Positions 39,590-48,857 of a DNA stretch of 64,000 nucleotides are shown piece after piece (positions within the stretch are counted from its first letter, which is position 1; every line of letters begins with the position of its first letter). Made by a program: the position numbers and the translations under genes. This DNA is from Paenibacillus sp. YYML68 (GTDB taxonomy: Bacteria; Bacillota; Bacilli; Paenibacillales; NBRC-103111). The DNA lies in the NCBI RefSeq assembly GCF_027923405.1, contig NZ_BQYI01000001.1, positions 2,148,501-2,212,500 on the forward strand, given 5' to 3'. Below the pieces are notes generated by a model. It was given only the letters and a program-made list of their open reading frames with translations, did not search any database and was not told the origin of the DNA.

Positions 39590-39963
39590 ATCATATAGAA
39601 GTTGACGATATAATCAGATTCCATGCAAAGATCGTAGCCGCAACCGGTGGCTCAAATGGGATAAGAGATCGTGCGTTGATTGAAAGTGCAATTCAAAAAG
39701 CATTTGTTACATTTGATGAACAAGATTTGTATGAAGGAGTCCTAAAGAAAATTTCAGTTATAGCTTATTCACTAGTAAAGAATCATGGTTTTGTTGATGG
39801 AAATAAGCGCATTGGTGTTGCATCTATGCTGTTGTTACTTAGGCTGAATGATATAAAAGTCGAGTATTCACAAAAGGAATTGATAGACTTAGGATTGGGA
39901 ATAGCCGAAGGAAAACTAAAAGAAGAAGATATTGAACAATGGATAATTGGACATCAAGTGTGA
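39586..39963 (+). CDS. doc: Doc/Fic-type toxin (cassette 2)
   Basis: 125 residues, the length of Doc. Fic core motif HGFVDGNKRIG is intact (HxFxDGNKR). Doc phosphorylates EF-Tu and stops translation. Translationally coupled to the DUF2281 gene. Toxin-antitoxin cassettes are common in sedentary chromosomal integrons, where they are thought to stabilise the array. Confidence 0.92.
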   Translation: MNHIEVDDIIRFHAKIVAATGGSNGIRDRALIESAIQKAFVTFDEQDLYEGVLKKISVIAYSLVKNHGFVDGNKRIGVASMLLLLRLNDIKVEYSQKELIDLGLGIAEGKLKEEDIEQWIIGHQV

Positions 39964-40017
39964 GCGCTTGGTGTTTTTTTAATGAGGCTAGGGCATTTCA
40001 GAGAAGGCCGTTACATC

Positions 40018-40136
40018 AGCTAACACAGCATTCACGCATCGGGGCTAACGCCCCTCGGTCCGCGAGAAGAATTTGCTAGGAAGAAGATTCAGCGGACAAC
40101 CTCCTGCGGAGGTTCGTGAATGCAAGAACGTTATAC
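40018..40136 (+). repeat. attC2 (short type)
   Basis: 119 bp. Left core AGCTAAC, right core GTTATAC. L box CATTCACG/CGTGAATG. Simple terminal loop with GTCCGC/GCGGAC and CCTCCTGCGGAGG. Confidence 0.88.
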
Positions 40137-40176
40137 GCAATTGCTGCAATTAAAATATAAGAGCAGGAGTATTTCG

Positions 40177-40614
40177 ATGAGGAAGAGAAGTGTAATAATA
40201 ACATCTATCTGTCTTATTTTGTTATTGTTTTATATAGGAAGCGTTCAAGACAGATCTAAAGTTGAGAACACGATTAGTGGATTTTATCAAGGAATGATTA
40301 AGAATGATTATTCAGAGAGTCACAAATATTTTAACATTAAGCATAATCCAGAACTATCTCTTGAAGGTAAGCAATCTATAATAGCTCAGAGTCTGATTGA
40401 AGATCGACATTGGTATGGCGAGATTAATGGCACATCAATAAAGTGGATTTTATGGGCAGGATTCTCTAGAAAGTTGATACTAGTTAATGTGCGTTATACT
40501 CATGATAACATTCAGATTAAAGAAGGAACTGACAAAATTCTAATTGAAAATTTAAATGATGAATGGGTTATAACAAACTATAAATCGGGAGCACCTATTC
40601 CGCAAATGCCTTGA
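40177..40614 (+). CDS. Membrane-anchored hypothetical protein (cassette 3)
   Basis: 145 residues. An N-terminal helix (SVIITSICLILLLFYIGSV) anchors a domain with VENTISGFYQGMIKNDYSES at its start and DEWVITNY at its end, resembling SnoaL/DUF4878-like folds. ATG 40177 follows GCAGGAG. Function unknown. AT-rich codon use differs from the chromosome. Confidence 0.75.
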   Translation: MRKRSVIITSICLILLLFYIGSVQDRSKVENTISGFYQGMIKNDYSESHKYFNIKHNPELSLEGKQSIIAQSLIEDRHWYGEINGTSIKWILWAGFSRKLILVNVRYTHDNIQIKEGTDKILIENLNDEWVITNYKSGAPIPQMP

Positions 40615-40654
40615 AAATATATTTTGGTAGTAATTCAAAGATGGCAGCAACAGC

Positions 40655-40814
40655 GTATAACACCGCATTCACGCATCGGTCGCTTTGCTCCCTTGGTCTG
40701 CCAGGAGATCATTCGGAGAAGTGGATTCAGGCAGACAATCCTGCGAGGCTAAGTCTTCGACCCGCCGCTCCGCGGCTTAAGCCTCTCGGATTCGTGAATA
40801 CGAAGACGTTATGT
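40655..40814 (+). repeat. attC3
   Basis: 160 bp. Left core GTATAAC, right core GTTATGT. The only site whose L-box pair does not covary: left CATTCACG against right CGTGAATA (one mismatch). Confidence 0.85.
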
Positions 40815-41005
40815 GAAAGTCAACACGAAGTGTATCAAGAAGAAAGACCCAACCCAATCCATTGAGGTGAATATTCCCGACAGGTGAGAAGCGAGGAAGT
40901 GTGAATCAGGACAAGTTTGTTGTATCGGTGCTACTCGATAGGTCCTGCTTCAAGAGGTCGGGAACATTCGAATGGATTGGGTTGGTGCATAATTCCTTAA
41001 TTTCT
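40815..41005 (+). ncRNA. Structured non-coding cassette 4, family B, left part
   Basis: Starts CACGAAGTGTATC; contains the CCCAACCCAATCCATT stem and its perfect partner AATGGATTGGGTTGG. Cut by IS110 inside the main long stem, after AATTCCTTAATTTCT. Confidence 0.65.
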
Positions 41006-41159
41006 GTGAAAGGATTATTGAAAGCAGTGTCATTAGAACGTCGAAGTTGCTTTAAGAAATAGCGTTTTTTCTGGAAGAAAGTTGAAAAATAGCAATAGGA
41101 TGCCTGACACATCGTTTTTGAGATGTGATGTATAATCAGTCTTAAAATAGGCTAGACTG

Positions 41160-42316
41160 TTAAGCTACAGGTTTTGAGACAGGAGGTCCACCTTCGATAT
41201 AAGTCGACTTCGTCTTTAACATCATGTAGATGATCGTGAGCATTTTGTGAGCTAGAGCAATAATGGCTTTGTTCTTCCCACGGCGTGCAGCTATTTTCCA
41301 AAATCGAACCGACAACTGTGATTTTCGGCACTTCGTTGCTGCCCAAGCGGCTTCACATAAAGCTGTTTTCACATGCGGATTGCCCTTACGTGTTCGTGTA
41401 CTTTTTTTTTACCCGCGCTCTCATGGTTACCCGGAGCCACACCTGCCCAGGACGCGAGATGATCAGCCGTTGGGAACTGATCCATATCGACTCCGATTTC
41501 GGCAATGATCGCTGCGGCGGTAATCTCACTTATGCCCGGAATCGTTTGAATCAACTGATAGGCTTCCTGATAGGACTGAAGATGCACCTCAATTTCTGCA
41601 TCCAGCAACGCGATGGATTGCTCGAGGAAGGTAATATGCTCCCAGCAATTGCGAATCATCAAGATTTGGTGCTTGTTTAACGTTCCGAAGAGCGACTCGG
41701 CCACCCGAGCGACATTACGTTTTACGTTGCCATGTACTCGGGCTTCAATATCATCCGGATCGACGTAGCCCTGCATGACCAGTCGTTCCAGCAAATTGCG
41801 TCCGGATACGCCGAACACATCTGAAATAACCGTTCCCAACTTGATGTTGGAGGCTTCCAGCATTTTTTGAATGCGGTTTTTCTCTGCGGTCAAGTTTCCA
41901 ACCCGTTTCTTACGTAAACGTGTTAAATCACGTAATTCTCGGAGATCCTCGGTAGGCACGAAGCTCTTCTCGATTAATCCTACGCGCAAAAGTTTAGCGA
42001 TCCACTCCGCATCGCTGACATCCGTTTTGCGTCCAGGAACATTCTTAATCCGTTGTGCATTGGCAAGGGCGATGTCGAAGTACCCTTCCAATATGTTGTA
42101 CACTGGTTTCCAGTAGATCCCTGTACTCTCCATGGCAATATGCGTCACACCTTCGGACTCGAGCCATGTCATCAAGGAGAACAAATCACGAGTCATCGTA
42201 GGGAAAGTGCGTGTTTCAGCGCGTGGTGCTTCATCCGCTTCGCCAGTCAAGACACAAGCTACAATGGTTTCTTGATGCACATCCAGTCCGGCACACCGAG
42301 CAATTAACATCTCCAT
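41160..42316 (-). pseudogene. IS110 transposase, frameshifted copy
   Basis: The N-terminal 305 residues match the intact copy (MEMLIARCAGLDVHQETIVA), but the frame breaks at a run of nine A (sense strand; seven in copy 2), giving an altered end KKKVHEHVRAIRM. The last 70 residues lie in another frame (41160-41372). A two-base slip in a homopolymer inactivates or shortens the enzyme; sequencing error is possible. Confidence 0.85.
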
Positions 42317-42585
42317 TTAACTACCTCCAATCGAATGATACTGACGATTGGCGCATTCGTTAGAAGTCTCCATTTTTCTGTCCGCGGTCATTCGGTCTTC
42401 TTGTACCGAAGCCAGCACGGGGTTGCTCACATAACGAATGCTCACAGTTTTCTAGACAGGGTCGAACCACCAAAAAGAGCCACGTATTTCTGTCCAATCG
42501 CAGTATTACTCAGTATGGGGACTAGGCAGTCACGCTAAACCCAACTTTCATATCGGGGATGTGGCGAGGAAGCCATGATTGTTTT
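42317..42585 (-). ncRNA. Possible IS110 bridge-RNA region, copy 1
   Basis: The non-coding segment upstream of the transposase, where IS110-group elements encode their bridge RNA. Same sequence as the region in copy 2. Guide loops were not resolved by eye. Confidence 0.4.
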
Positions 42586-42934
42586 CTAATGCCCTTGTTC
42601 GATCGAGAGAAGTTCATTCCTAATAGTTTGTTAACTAACGAGAATCGTTATGTTTTGGTAGTATTAGGAATGAAGGGGACGATCGAATCGATGTTGATTT
42701 CATAGGCAGGGAAGCGAGGAACTTAGATACAGAACGGTTAACAAGTGACAACCAGTAGATGGGATCATACGAGTAACCTGCCACGCCAAGAATGGCGTGC
42801 TAATGTTTACTCTGGAGGAGGCTGTCACTTGTAAAACCTGTATCTAAGTTCCAAAACTCAAAGAAGCGAATGAAATCAAAATCGAACAAGGGCAAGAGAA
42901 TTTAGGAATTATGCGGGTAGCTCAGTTGACCATC
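42586..42934 (+). ncRNA. Structured non-coding cassette 4, family B, right part
   Basis: Resumes at CTAATGCCCTTGTTCGATC and carries the remaining stems, including AACTTAGATACAG and CCTGTATCTAAGTT. One arm differs (GTGACAACC against GGCTGTCAC), a mismatch tolerated or a sign of decay after the IS insertion. Confidence 0.65.
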
Positions 42935-43095
42935 ACATAACACCGTATTCACGCATCGGTCGCTGAAGCTCCCTCGGTCTGCCGGTAGATGATTCAGGGA
43001 AGTGGATTCAGGCAGACAATCCTGCGAGGCTAAGTCTCCGACCCGCCGCTACGCGGCTTAAGCCTCTCGGATTCGTGAATACGAAGACGTTATAA
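42935..43095 (+). repeat. attC4
   Basis: 161 bp. Left core ACATAAC, right core GTTATAA. L box TATTCACG/CGTGAATA. Confidence 0.88.
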
Positions 43096-43718
43096 GAAAG
43101 TCGGGCTAGACAAAACAAGAGCAATTTAAAATCTTGAATGAGTAAATTGATTCTTATAGAACCAACAGTACAGCAAGTAGAGCATTTCGAAAAAAGTTAG
43201 TCTAACATGAATACTAAGACTTCAACAGAAGCGAAGCGTTGCGAGTATCCTTCGAGATTGATGCACAACGCGGCCGCCGTAAAAAGCAAAACATGTAGGT
43301 TCGTCAAGAAGATAGTGCTTGGTTTATGTTAATTTTGATCAAACAGCGATTTGAAATGAGCAATGATATTAGACAAGTTACGTAGTGAGGATTTCGCGAA
43401 CCAGTACAAGAGTTAGTGGTGATGAATCGAGTTTGAAAAAGTTGGATGAGGTAGCTACGTGAGTCGATTTGGTAGCTAGTAGTGAGCAGTCGAGTGAAGT
43501 CGAAAGCAGGATTGAAACCGGAAATTAGTTAGTTAGCCAGACTTCGACTAAAGTGGAACGTTGCGATGATCGGAAATTTGGACAGTTACATCGCGACCGC
43601 CGAAATAAAGAAAATCAAGAGCTTGAGGTGTTAGAAGGAATGTAACGAGCATGAACCCGAAGTAAAACGATGAAAGCAGCAAGAAATATGAAGGTAACTC
43701 AAAGAAGGCCCGACCATC
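43096..43718 (+). other. Cassette 5: non-coding, unrelated to the other families
   Basis: 623 bases without a credible gene. Two stretches resemble each other: AGACTTCAACAGAAGCG then GCGTTGCGAG (about 43220) and AGACTTCGACTAAAGTGG then ACGTTGCGAT (about 43550), each followed by an ACGCGGCCGCCG/TCGCGACCGCCG block. It may be a structured RNA or a decayed gene. Confidence 0.5.
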
Positions 43719-43881
43719 TTATAACACCGCATTCACGCATCGGGGCTGGCGCCCCTCGGTCTGCCAGGAGATCATTCGGGGAAGCGGAATCAGGCAGACA
43801 ACCCTGCAAGGCTAAGTGGCGGAGCCACCCGGCGCTGCGCGCCTTAAGCCTTTCGGGTTCGTGAATGCAAGAACGTTAGGT
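43719..43881 (+). repeat. attC5
   Basis: 163 bp. Left core TTATAAC, right core GTTAGGT. L box CATTCACG/CGTGAATG. Confidence 0.88.
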
Positions 43882-43956
43882 GAAATTCCTGTTGAATAAT
43901 AAATATCTAAAGCACAAGAAAATAAAAAAGGCACTTAGAGGAGTGCCAGGATGAAA

Positions 43957-44217
43957 CTAACTGTTGGGACTTTGTAATTTTTCAACAATAGATTCATGTT
44001 CAATAGATCTTAAGGCTAATTTTTCAAGAATGCTTTCGTGTCGATCTTGTCCATCTTGTAAAGCCTTAATATGTCCAATTACTTTATGAAGATCCATTGA
44101 CATTGCATCTATTTTTGCGTCTGATTCGTCAACTCGATTTCTTACTGCAGTCATTAATGAGTTTAGTTCTTTTAATTGTTCAAGTATTAGGTCAAGTTTA
44201 TCCACATAATTCACCAC
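43957..44217 (-). CDS. Coiled-coil protein on the reverse strand (cassette 6)
   Basis: 86 residues or slightly fewer. Heptad-like pattern throughout (LDLILEQLKELNSLMTAVRN ... LHKVIGHIKALQDGQDRHES), similar to bacterial DUF-type coiled coils near phage anti-repressors. The start is GTG 44217 or the in-frame GTG 44205. It runs against the array, so it cannot use Pc; its own extended -10 lies upstream. Function unknown. Confidence 0.75.
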   Translation of the reverse strand: MVNYVDKLDLILEQLKELNSLMTAVRNRVDESDAKIDAMSMDLHKVIGHIKALQDGQDRHESILEKLALRSIEHESIVEKLQSPNS

Positions 44218-44234
44218 CCAGAAATATTAAGAAC

Positions 44235-44243
44235 ATTATAACA
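44235..44243 (-). promoter_or_regulatory. Extended -10 promoter of the reverse cassette gene
   Basis: TGTTATAAT on the minus strand, about 20 bases before the start codon region. No clear -35. Confidence 0.5.
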
Positions 44244-44479
44244 GAGGATATACAAATCATAAAGAAAGAAAGTTTAAGGCTCAACACAATAATCAGTGCT
44301 AGACAGCTCGAAGCAAAGAATTACATCACAGAACTTTTTATGAAAATCGATTTCATCTCTAACATTATGGGGTAACTAAAGGAAGGTTCACGTCAAGCGA
44401 TGATTTCGAGCTGGAGTCAAGTTTATATGAAGAGATAAAACAAAGCATATGCAGTTGACTCGAAGAAGTCAGGAACATC

Positions 44480-44638
44480 ACCTAACACCGCATTCACGCT
44501 TCGGGCTGACGCCCTCGGTCTGCCAGAAGATAATTCGGGGAAGTTGATTCAAGCAGACAACCCTGCGAGGCTAAGTCTGGCGACCCGGCGCTGACGCGCC
44601 TTAAGCCTCTCGGGTTCGTGAATGCAAGAACGTTATGT
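44480..44638 (+). repeat. attC6
   Basis: 159 bp. Left core ACCTAAC, right core GTTATGT. L box CATTCACG/CGTGAATG. Confidence 0.88.
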
Positions 44639-45176
44639 GAAAGTCAACACGAAGTGTATCAAGAAGAAAGACCCAACCCAATCCATTGAGGTGAATATTC
44701 CCGACAAGCGAGAAGCGAGGAAGCATGAATCAGGACAAGTTTGTTGTATCGGTGCTACTCGATAGGTCCTGCTTCTAGAGGTCGGGAACATTCGAATGGA
44801 TTGGGTTGGTGCATAATTCCTTAATTTCTAATGCCCTTGTTCGATCGATAGAAATTCATTCCTAATAGTTTGTTGACTAACGAGAATCGTTATGTTTTGG
44901 TAGTATTAGGAATGAAGGGGGCGATCGAATCGATTTTGATTTCATAGGCAGGGAAGCGAGGAACTTAGATACAGGACGGTTAACAAGCGACAGCCAGTGG
45001 ATTGTATCATACGAGTAACCTGCCACGCCAAGAATGGCGTGCTAATGTTTACTCTGGAGGAGGCTGTCACTTGTAAAACCTGTATCTAAGTTCCAAAACT
45101 CAAAGAAGCGAATGAAATCAAAATCGAACAAGGGCAAAGGAATTAAGGAATTATGCGGGTAGCTCAGTTGACCATC
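44639..45176 (+). ncRNA. Structured non-coding cassette 7, family B
   Basis: Complete family B copy and the intact counterpart of cassette 4. Its inner hairpin TAACGAGAATCGTTA replaces the GACAAC/GTTGTC hairpin of family A at the same place: different bases, same pairing. The apical hairpin TATCG/CGATA replaces GATCG/CGATC. Confidence 0.7.
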
Positions 45177-45339
45177 ACATAACACCGTATTCACGCATCG
45201 GTCGCTGAAGCTCCCTCGGTCTGCCGGTAGATGATTCAGGGAAGTGGATTCAGGCAGACAACCCTGCGAGGCTAAGTCTTCGACCCAGTCGCTCCGCTCC
45301 TTTAAGCCTCTCGGGTTCGTGAATACAAGAACGTTAAGT
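45177..45339 (+). repeat. attC7
   Basis: 163 bp. Left core ACATAAC, right core GTTAAGT. L box TATTCACG/CGTGAATA. Confidence 0.88.
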
Positions 45340-45878
45340 GAAAGCCAGCCCGAAGTAAATCATGAAGAAAATCCCAACCCAATCCATCAAGAGGTTGATC
45401 CCGACCTGGGAGAAGCGAGGAAGTGTGAATCAGGACAAGTTAGTTTGATCGATGAAACACGATCAGTCCTGCTTCTAGATGTCGGGAACAACCGGATGGA
45501 TTGAGTTGGGGCATAATTCCTTAATTTCTAATGCCCTTGTTCGATCAATTCAGATTCATTCCTAATAGTTAGTTGACAACCAATTCTCGGTGTTGTCTTG
45601 GAACTATTATTAGGAATGAAGGAATTGATCTAGGATTTTGATTTCTTAGGCAGTGGAGTGAGGAACTTAGATACAGGATTGTTAACAAGTGACAGCCAGT
45701 AGGATGGATCATACGAGTAACCTGCCACGCCAAGATTGTCGTGCTAATGTTTACTCTAGAGGAGGCTGTCACTTGTAAAACCTGTATCTAAGTTCCAAAA
45801 CACAAAGAAGTGAATGAAATCAAAATCGAACAAGGGCAAGGAAATTAAGGAATTATGCGGGTAGCTCAGCTGGCCATC
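45340..45878 (+). ncRNA. Structured non-coding cassette 8, family A (reference copy)
   Basis: Stems, 5' arm with 3' arm: P1 45373-45388 with 45495-45510; P2 45394-45405 with 45481-45492; P3 45411-45416 with 45471-45476 and 45432-45436 with 45466-45470, capped by TGATCG/CGATCA; P4, the long closing stem, 45511-45528 with 45841-45858 and 45533-45545 with 45825-45837; P5 45543-45550 with 45623-45630, then 45557-45567 with 45608-45618, capped by GACAAC/GTTGTC; P6 45634-45645 with 45816-45827; P7 45662-45677 with 45781-45796 (16 bp perfect); P8 45685-45697 with 45764-45776; P9 around CCACGCC. P4 and P5/P6 ends overlap by a few bases. No protein signal. Function unknown. Confidence 0.75.
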
Positions 45879-46035
45879 ACTTAACACCGTATTCACGCAT
45901 CGGGCTGACGCCCTTGGTCTGCCAGGAGATAATTCAGCGAAGTAAATTCAGGCAGACAACCCTGCGAGGCTAAGTCTTCGACCCGGCGCTACGCGCCTTA
46001 AGCCTCTCGGGTTCGTGAATACAAGAACGTTATCC
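45879..46035 (+). repeat. attC8
   Basis: 157 bp. Left core ACTTAAC, right core GTTATCC. L box TATTCACG/CGTGAATA; arms GTCTGCC/GGCAGAC, GAGGCTAAG/CTTAAGCCTC, and two small GC hairpins (GGGCTGACGCCC and GGCGCTACGCGCC). Confidence 0.9.
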
Positions 46036-46083
46036 GAAACCCCTGAAAAGCAATATATTATAAAACCTAAAGGAAGAATACTC

Positions 46084-46506
46084 ATGCAAATTCAAGGTAT
46101 AAGTCACTTATGCTTTTCAGTGTCTGATTTAACTAAATCTATTATGTTTTATCAGCAAGTTTTTGGAGCAAAGATATTAGTAAAGGGCAGAAAGCTAGCT
46201 TATTTTGATTTAAATGGATTATGGATAGCTTTAAATGAGGAATCTGAAATTGAAAGAACCGAACAAAATAAATCATATACGCATATAGCATTTTCAATAT
46301 TAGAAGAAGAATACGAGGCATTCAAAGATAAATTTAGAGAATTAGATGTCAATATAATATCTGGAAGAGAGCGTGATGAAAGAGACAAGAGGTCCATTTA
46401 TTTTACAGACCCAGACGGGCACAAATTTGAATTACACACAGGACAATTAAATGATAGGATGGAATATTATAGAAATAGTAAAGTGCACATGACATTTTTT
46501 AACTAA
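46084..46506 (+). CDS. fosB: FosB bacillithiol transferase, fosfomycin resistance (cassette 9)
   Basis: 140 residues, the length of FosB. Nearly every FosB landmark is present: ISHLCFSVSDL (first metal His), LAYFDLNGLWIALNEESEIE, KSYTHIAFSI (second His), DERDKRSIYFTDPDGHKFEL (Glu ligand) and LHTGQLNDRMEYY, KVHMTF. FosB opens the fosfomycin epoxide with bacillithiol, using Mn(II) or Mg(II), in the cytoplasm. ATG 46084 follows AAAGGAAG. The Bacillota-type thiol fits the host. The AT-rich codons suggest it came from a lower-GC Bacillota. The same cassette head recurs at 60908. Confidence 0.93.
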   Translation: MQIQGISHLCFSVSDLTKSIMFYQQVFGAKILVKGRKLAYFDLNGLWIALNEESEIERTEQNKSYTHIAFSILEEEYEAFKDKFRELDVNIISGRERDERDKRSIYFTDPDGHKFELHTGQLNDRMEYYRNSKVHMTFFN

Positions 46507-46564
46507 GGATGGAGTAAGACAAGAAACAGATTGATGTAAGTAACTCTAAGTAGTCAGGGGCATC

Positions 46565-46728
46565 GGATAACACCGTATTCACGCTGCGGTCGCTGACGCT
46601 CCCTTGGTCTGCCAGGGGAATTTCGAGGAAGCGGATTCAGGCAGACAACTCCTGCGAGGCTAAGTCCTTCGGACCCGGCGCTAACGCGCCTTAAGCCTCT
46701 CGGGTTCGTGAATACAAGAACGTTATAT
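46565..46728 (+). repeat. attC9
   Basis: 164 bp. Left core GGATAAC, right core GTTATAT. L box TATTCACG/CGTGAATA. Confidence 0.88.
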
Positions 46729-47271
46729 GAAATCCGAAGCTGGACAAGGGAGAACCCCTCCGACCTAAGCAATCATGAAGTGATTCACGACTAGGGTTGA
46801 GCAGGGAGGAACGAATGAGGACGGAATAGTTAGTTGGAGCGTGGAGTAATTGTCCTCATTCTAACGGTCGTGAACCACAGATTGCTAGGTCGGCGCATAA
46901 TTTCTTAATTTTTCAAGGCTCTTGTTCAAGATCGATTCTAAAAACCGTTCATATTAGTTAGTAGGACAACGTGTTACGTTGTTGATTTTGAAGTTTGTAT
47001 ATGAACGGATAAGAATCGATTATTGATTTCATTGGCGAGGAAGTGTGGAATTTCATATACAGGAACATAAACAAGTGGCGAGCAGCGATGGTATAATATG
47101 GAGTAACCTTCCACGCAAGGTTTGCGTTATTCTAATGTTTACTCCTAAAAGCCTGCCACTTGTTAAACCTGTATATGAAATTCTAAAGAGCAAAGAAGTC
47201 AATGAAATCAAAAGATGAACAAGAGCAACGAAAATTAAGAAATTATGCTGGGGTTTAATCAGATGGACTTC
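46729..47271 (+). ncRNA. Structured non-coding cassette 10, family C
   Basis: The most divergent family. P1 is CCGACCTAAGCAATC (46760-46774) with GATTGCTAGGTCGG (46880-46893); P7 is GAATTTCATATACAGG (about 47048-47063) with CCTGTATATGAAATTC (47168-47183). Neither sequence occurs in families A or B, but each sits at the same place and pairs. P4 reads GCATAATTTCTTAATTTT with AAAATTAAGAAATTATGC, keeping pairs where family A has C-G. Confidence 0.72.
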
Positions 47272-47433
47272 ATATAACAACGTATTCACGCAGCGCTCGC
47301 TGGCGCTCCCTTGGTCTGCTGGAAGATGATTCGGAGAAGTGGATTCAGGCAGACAATCCTGCGAGGCTAAGTCTTCGACCCGGCGCTGAAGCGCCTTAAG
47401 CCTCTCGGATTCGTGAATACGAAGACGTTATCG
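47272..47433 (+). repeat. attC10
   Basis: 162 bp. Left core ATATAAC, right core GTTATCG. L box TATTCACG/CGTGAATA. Confidence 0.88.
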
Positions 47434-48092
47434 GAAATTACCGAAAGATTTATAAAATTACATTTTGAAGGTGAAGACAAGATGTATCAAATAAATTTCT
47501 ATCAAACCGACCGTCCATATGGTTGTTTTTCTAATTTTTCAAACCATCCAATTAAAGTAGAAAATAAGATCTGGCCAACTTCTGAACATTATTTTCAAGG
47601 AATGAAATTTAAGAATACTGAGCATGAAGAATTAATAAGATTAGCTTCAACACCAATGGAAGCTGCAACGATGGGGAGGGACCGATCAAGACCACTAAGA
47701 TCAGATTGGGAACAAATAAAGGATGAGGTAATGCGAATAGCAGTAAAAGCTAAGATATCTCAGAACATTAGTGTAAGGAATATCTTGTTATCTACAGGAA
47801 ACTGTATAATAGTGGAACATACTAAAAACGACTCATATTGGGCAGATGGTGGGGATGGGACAGGTAAAAACATGTTGGGATTAATATTAATGGAAGTTAG
47901 AAACTCTTTAGAAGAATACGAGGAAGAATTCTACTTACCACAGTGGATGGCTTTTCCGGGTATTCATCCGTTTGATATGTTTTGGAGGAAGGGGAAAGGT
48001 GAGGAGTATGTAAGCGTCAAATACATCCCACCTTCACCCCATGTATGCATAGATGAGATAATGTCCTCAATATGAATCGAGGAGGACATCCC

Positions 48093-48425
48093 ATGAATCG
48101 AGCGGAGCGACAACAGGCATGGAGAACTCGCATTGAGAACTATCGAGCGAGCGGTCAAACCATGGTAGTCTGGAGTAAAGCCAATAACCATACCATCCAT
48201 GAGCTGAAGTACTGGCTCAAACAGATCGAAGGCCCCCCCAAATCCAAACGATCAAAGTCCGCATCAATCTTCATCCCTGTTACCGTGACACCTCCTCCCG
48301 CACGTAGCAATCTGCCAACGGGATCCCTACGGATTCATGTTGGAGCGGCTTCTATTGAACTGAGTGAGTCATTCGACTCTACCCAGCTTCGTGAAATCGT
48401 TAAGGTGCTGAAGGATCTATGTTGA
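48093..48425 (+). CDS. tnpA: IS66 accessory protein TnpA
   Basis: 110 residues, MNRAERQQAWRTRIENYRAS onward, with the SGQTMVVWSKANNHTIHELKYWLKQI helix-turn-helix of IS66 OrfA. GAGGAGG precedes ATG 48093. Overlaps tnpB by a few bases. Confidence 0.92.
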   Translation: MNRAERQQAWRTRIENYRASGQTMVVWSKANNHTIHELKYWLKQIEGPPKSKRSKSASIFIPVTVTPPPARSNLPTGSLRIHVGAASIELSESFDSTQLREIVKVLKDLC

Positions 48426-48775
48426 CCATTCCGAGCAGCATTCCCGTGTATTTAGCAAGCGGCAGTACGGACTTACGCAAGTCGATCGATGGCCTGGCCG
48501 CTCTGGTGCAGGAGGTGTATGCACTCAACCCCTTCTCGAGCAGCTTGTTCGTGTTCTGCAATCGACAGCGAGACAAGCTCAAGATTCTGTATTGGGATGT
48601 AAATGGCTTCTGGCTGTTCTACCGCCGCCTCGAACGCGGCACCTTCCAGTGGCCGACTGACGACAGCCATGCGACCATCGCCCTGACTCGTCGCGAATTG
48701 AACTGGTTGCTGGACGGACTGTCCATCGAGCAGCAGCAAGCGCATCCTGTGGTTTCCGTTCAAACGGTGGTGTAG
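48419..48775 (+). CDS. tnpB: IS66 accessory protein TnpB (Orf2)
   Basis: 118 residues. VYLASGSTDLRKSIDGLAAL, LFVFCNRQRDKLKILYWDVNGFWLFYRRLE and LTRRELNWLLDGL are the IS66 Orf2 signatures. Needed for transposition; exact role unknown. Confidence 0.95.
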   Translation: MLTIPSSIPVYLASGSTDLRKSIDGLAALVQEVYALNPFSSSLFVFCNRQRDKLKILYWDVNGFWLFYRRLERGTFQWPTDDSHATIALTRRELNWLLDGLSIEQQQAHPVVSVQTVV

Positions 48776-48857
48776 GCGCGAGTGACCATCGTGCCTGCCT
48801 CCATCATGTTTACTTGAAAAGCAGGATAAACGTGGTCGTTCAGCGAATACATCCTTC

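Larger units (their letters stand above)
41006..42585 (-). mobile_element. IS110-family insertion sequence, copy 1
   Basis: No terminal inverted repeats; both junctions carry CT (41004-41005 and 42586-42587), the core dinucleotide. Without the element the cassette would read AATTTCTAATGCCC, as in every other copy. It sits in non-coding cassette 4 and is nearly identical to copy 2. Confidence 0.9.

Noticed and set aside
45244..45504. Plus-strand frames through attC into the next non-coding cassette (…FVNTRTLSESQPEVNHEE…)
   Set aside because: Composition follows the repeat; no start signals; the frame breaks in family B and C copies, and changes between copies follow stems, not codons.
48072..48092. 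Longer start for IS66 tnpA at 48072
   Set aside because: The ATG at 48093 has GAGGAGG directly before it and matches the family N-terminus MNRAERQQ.
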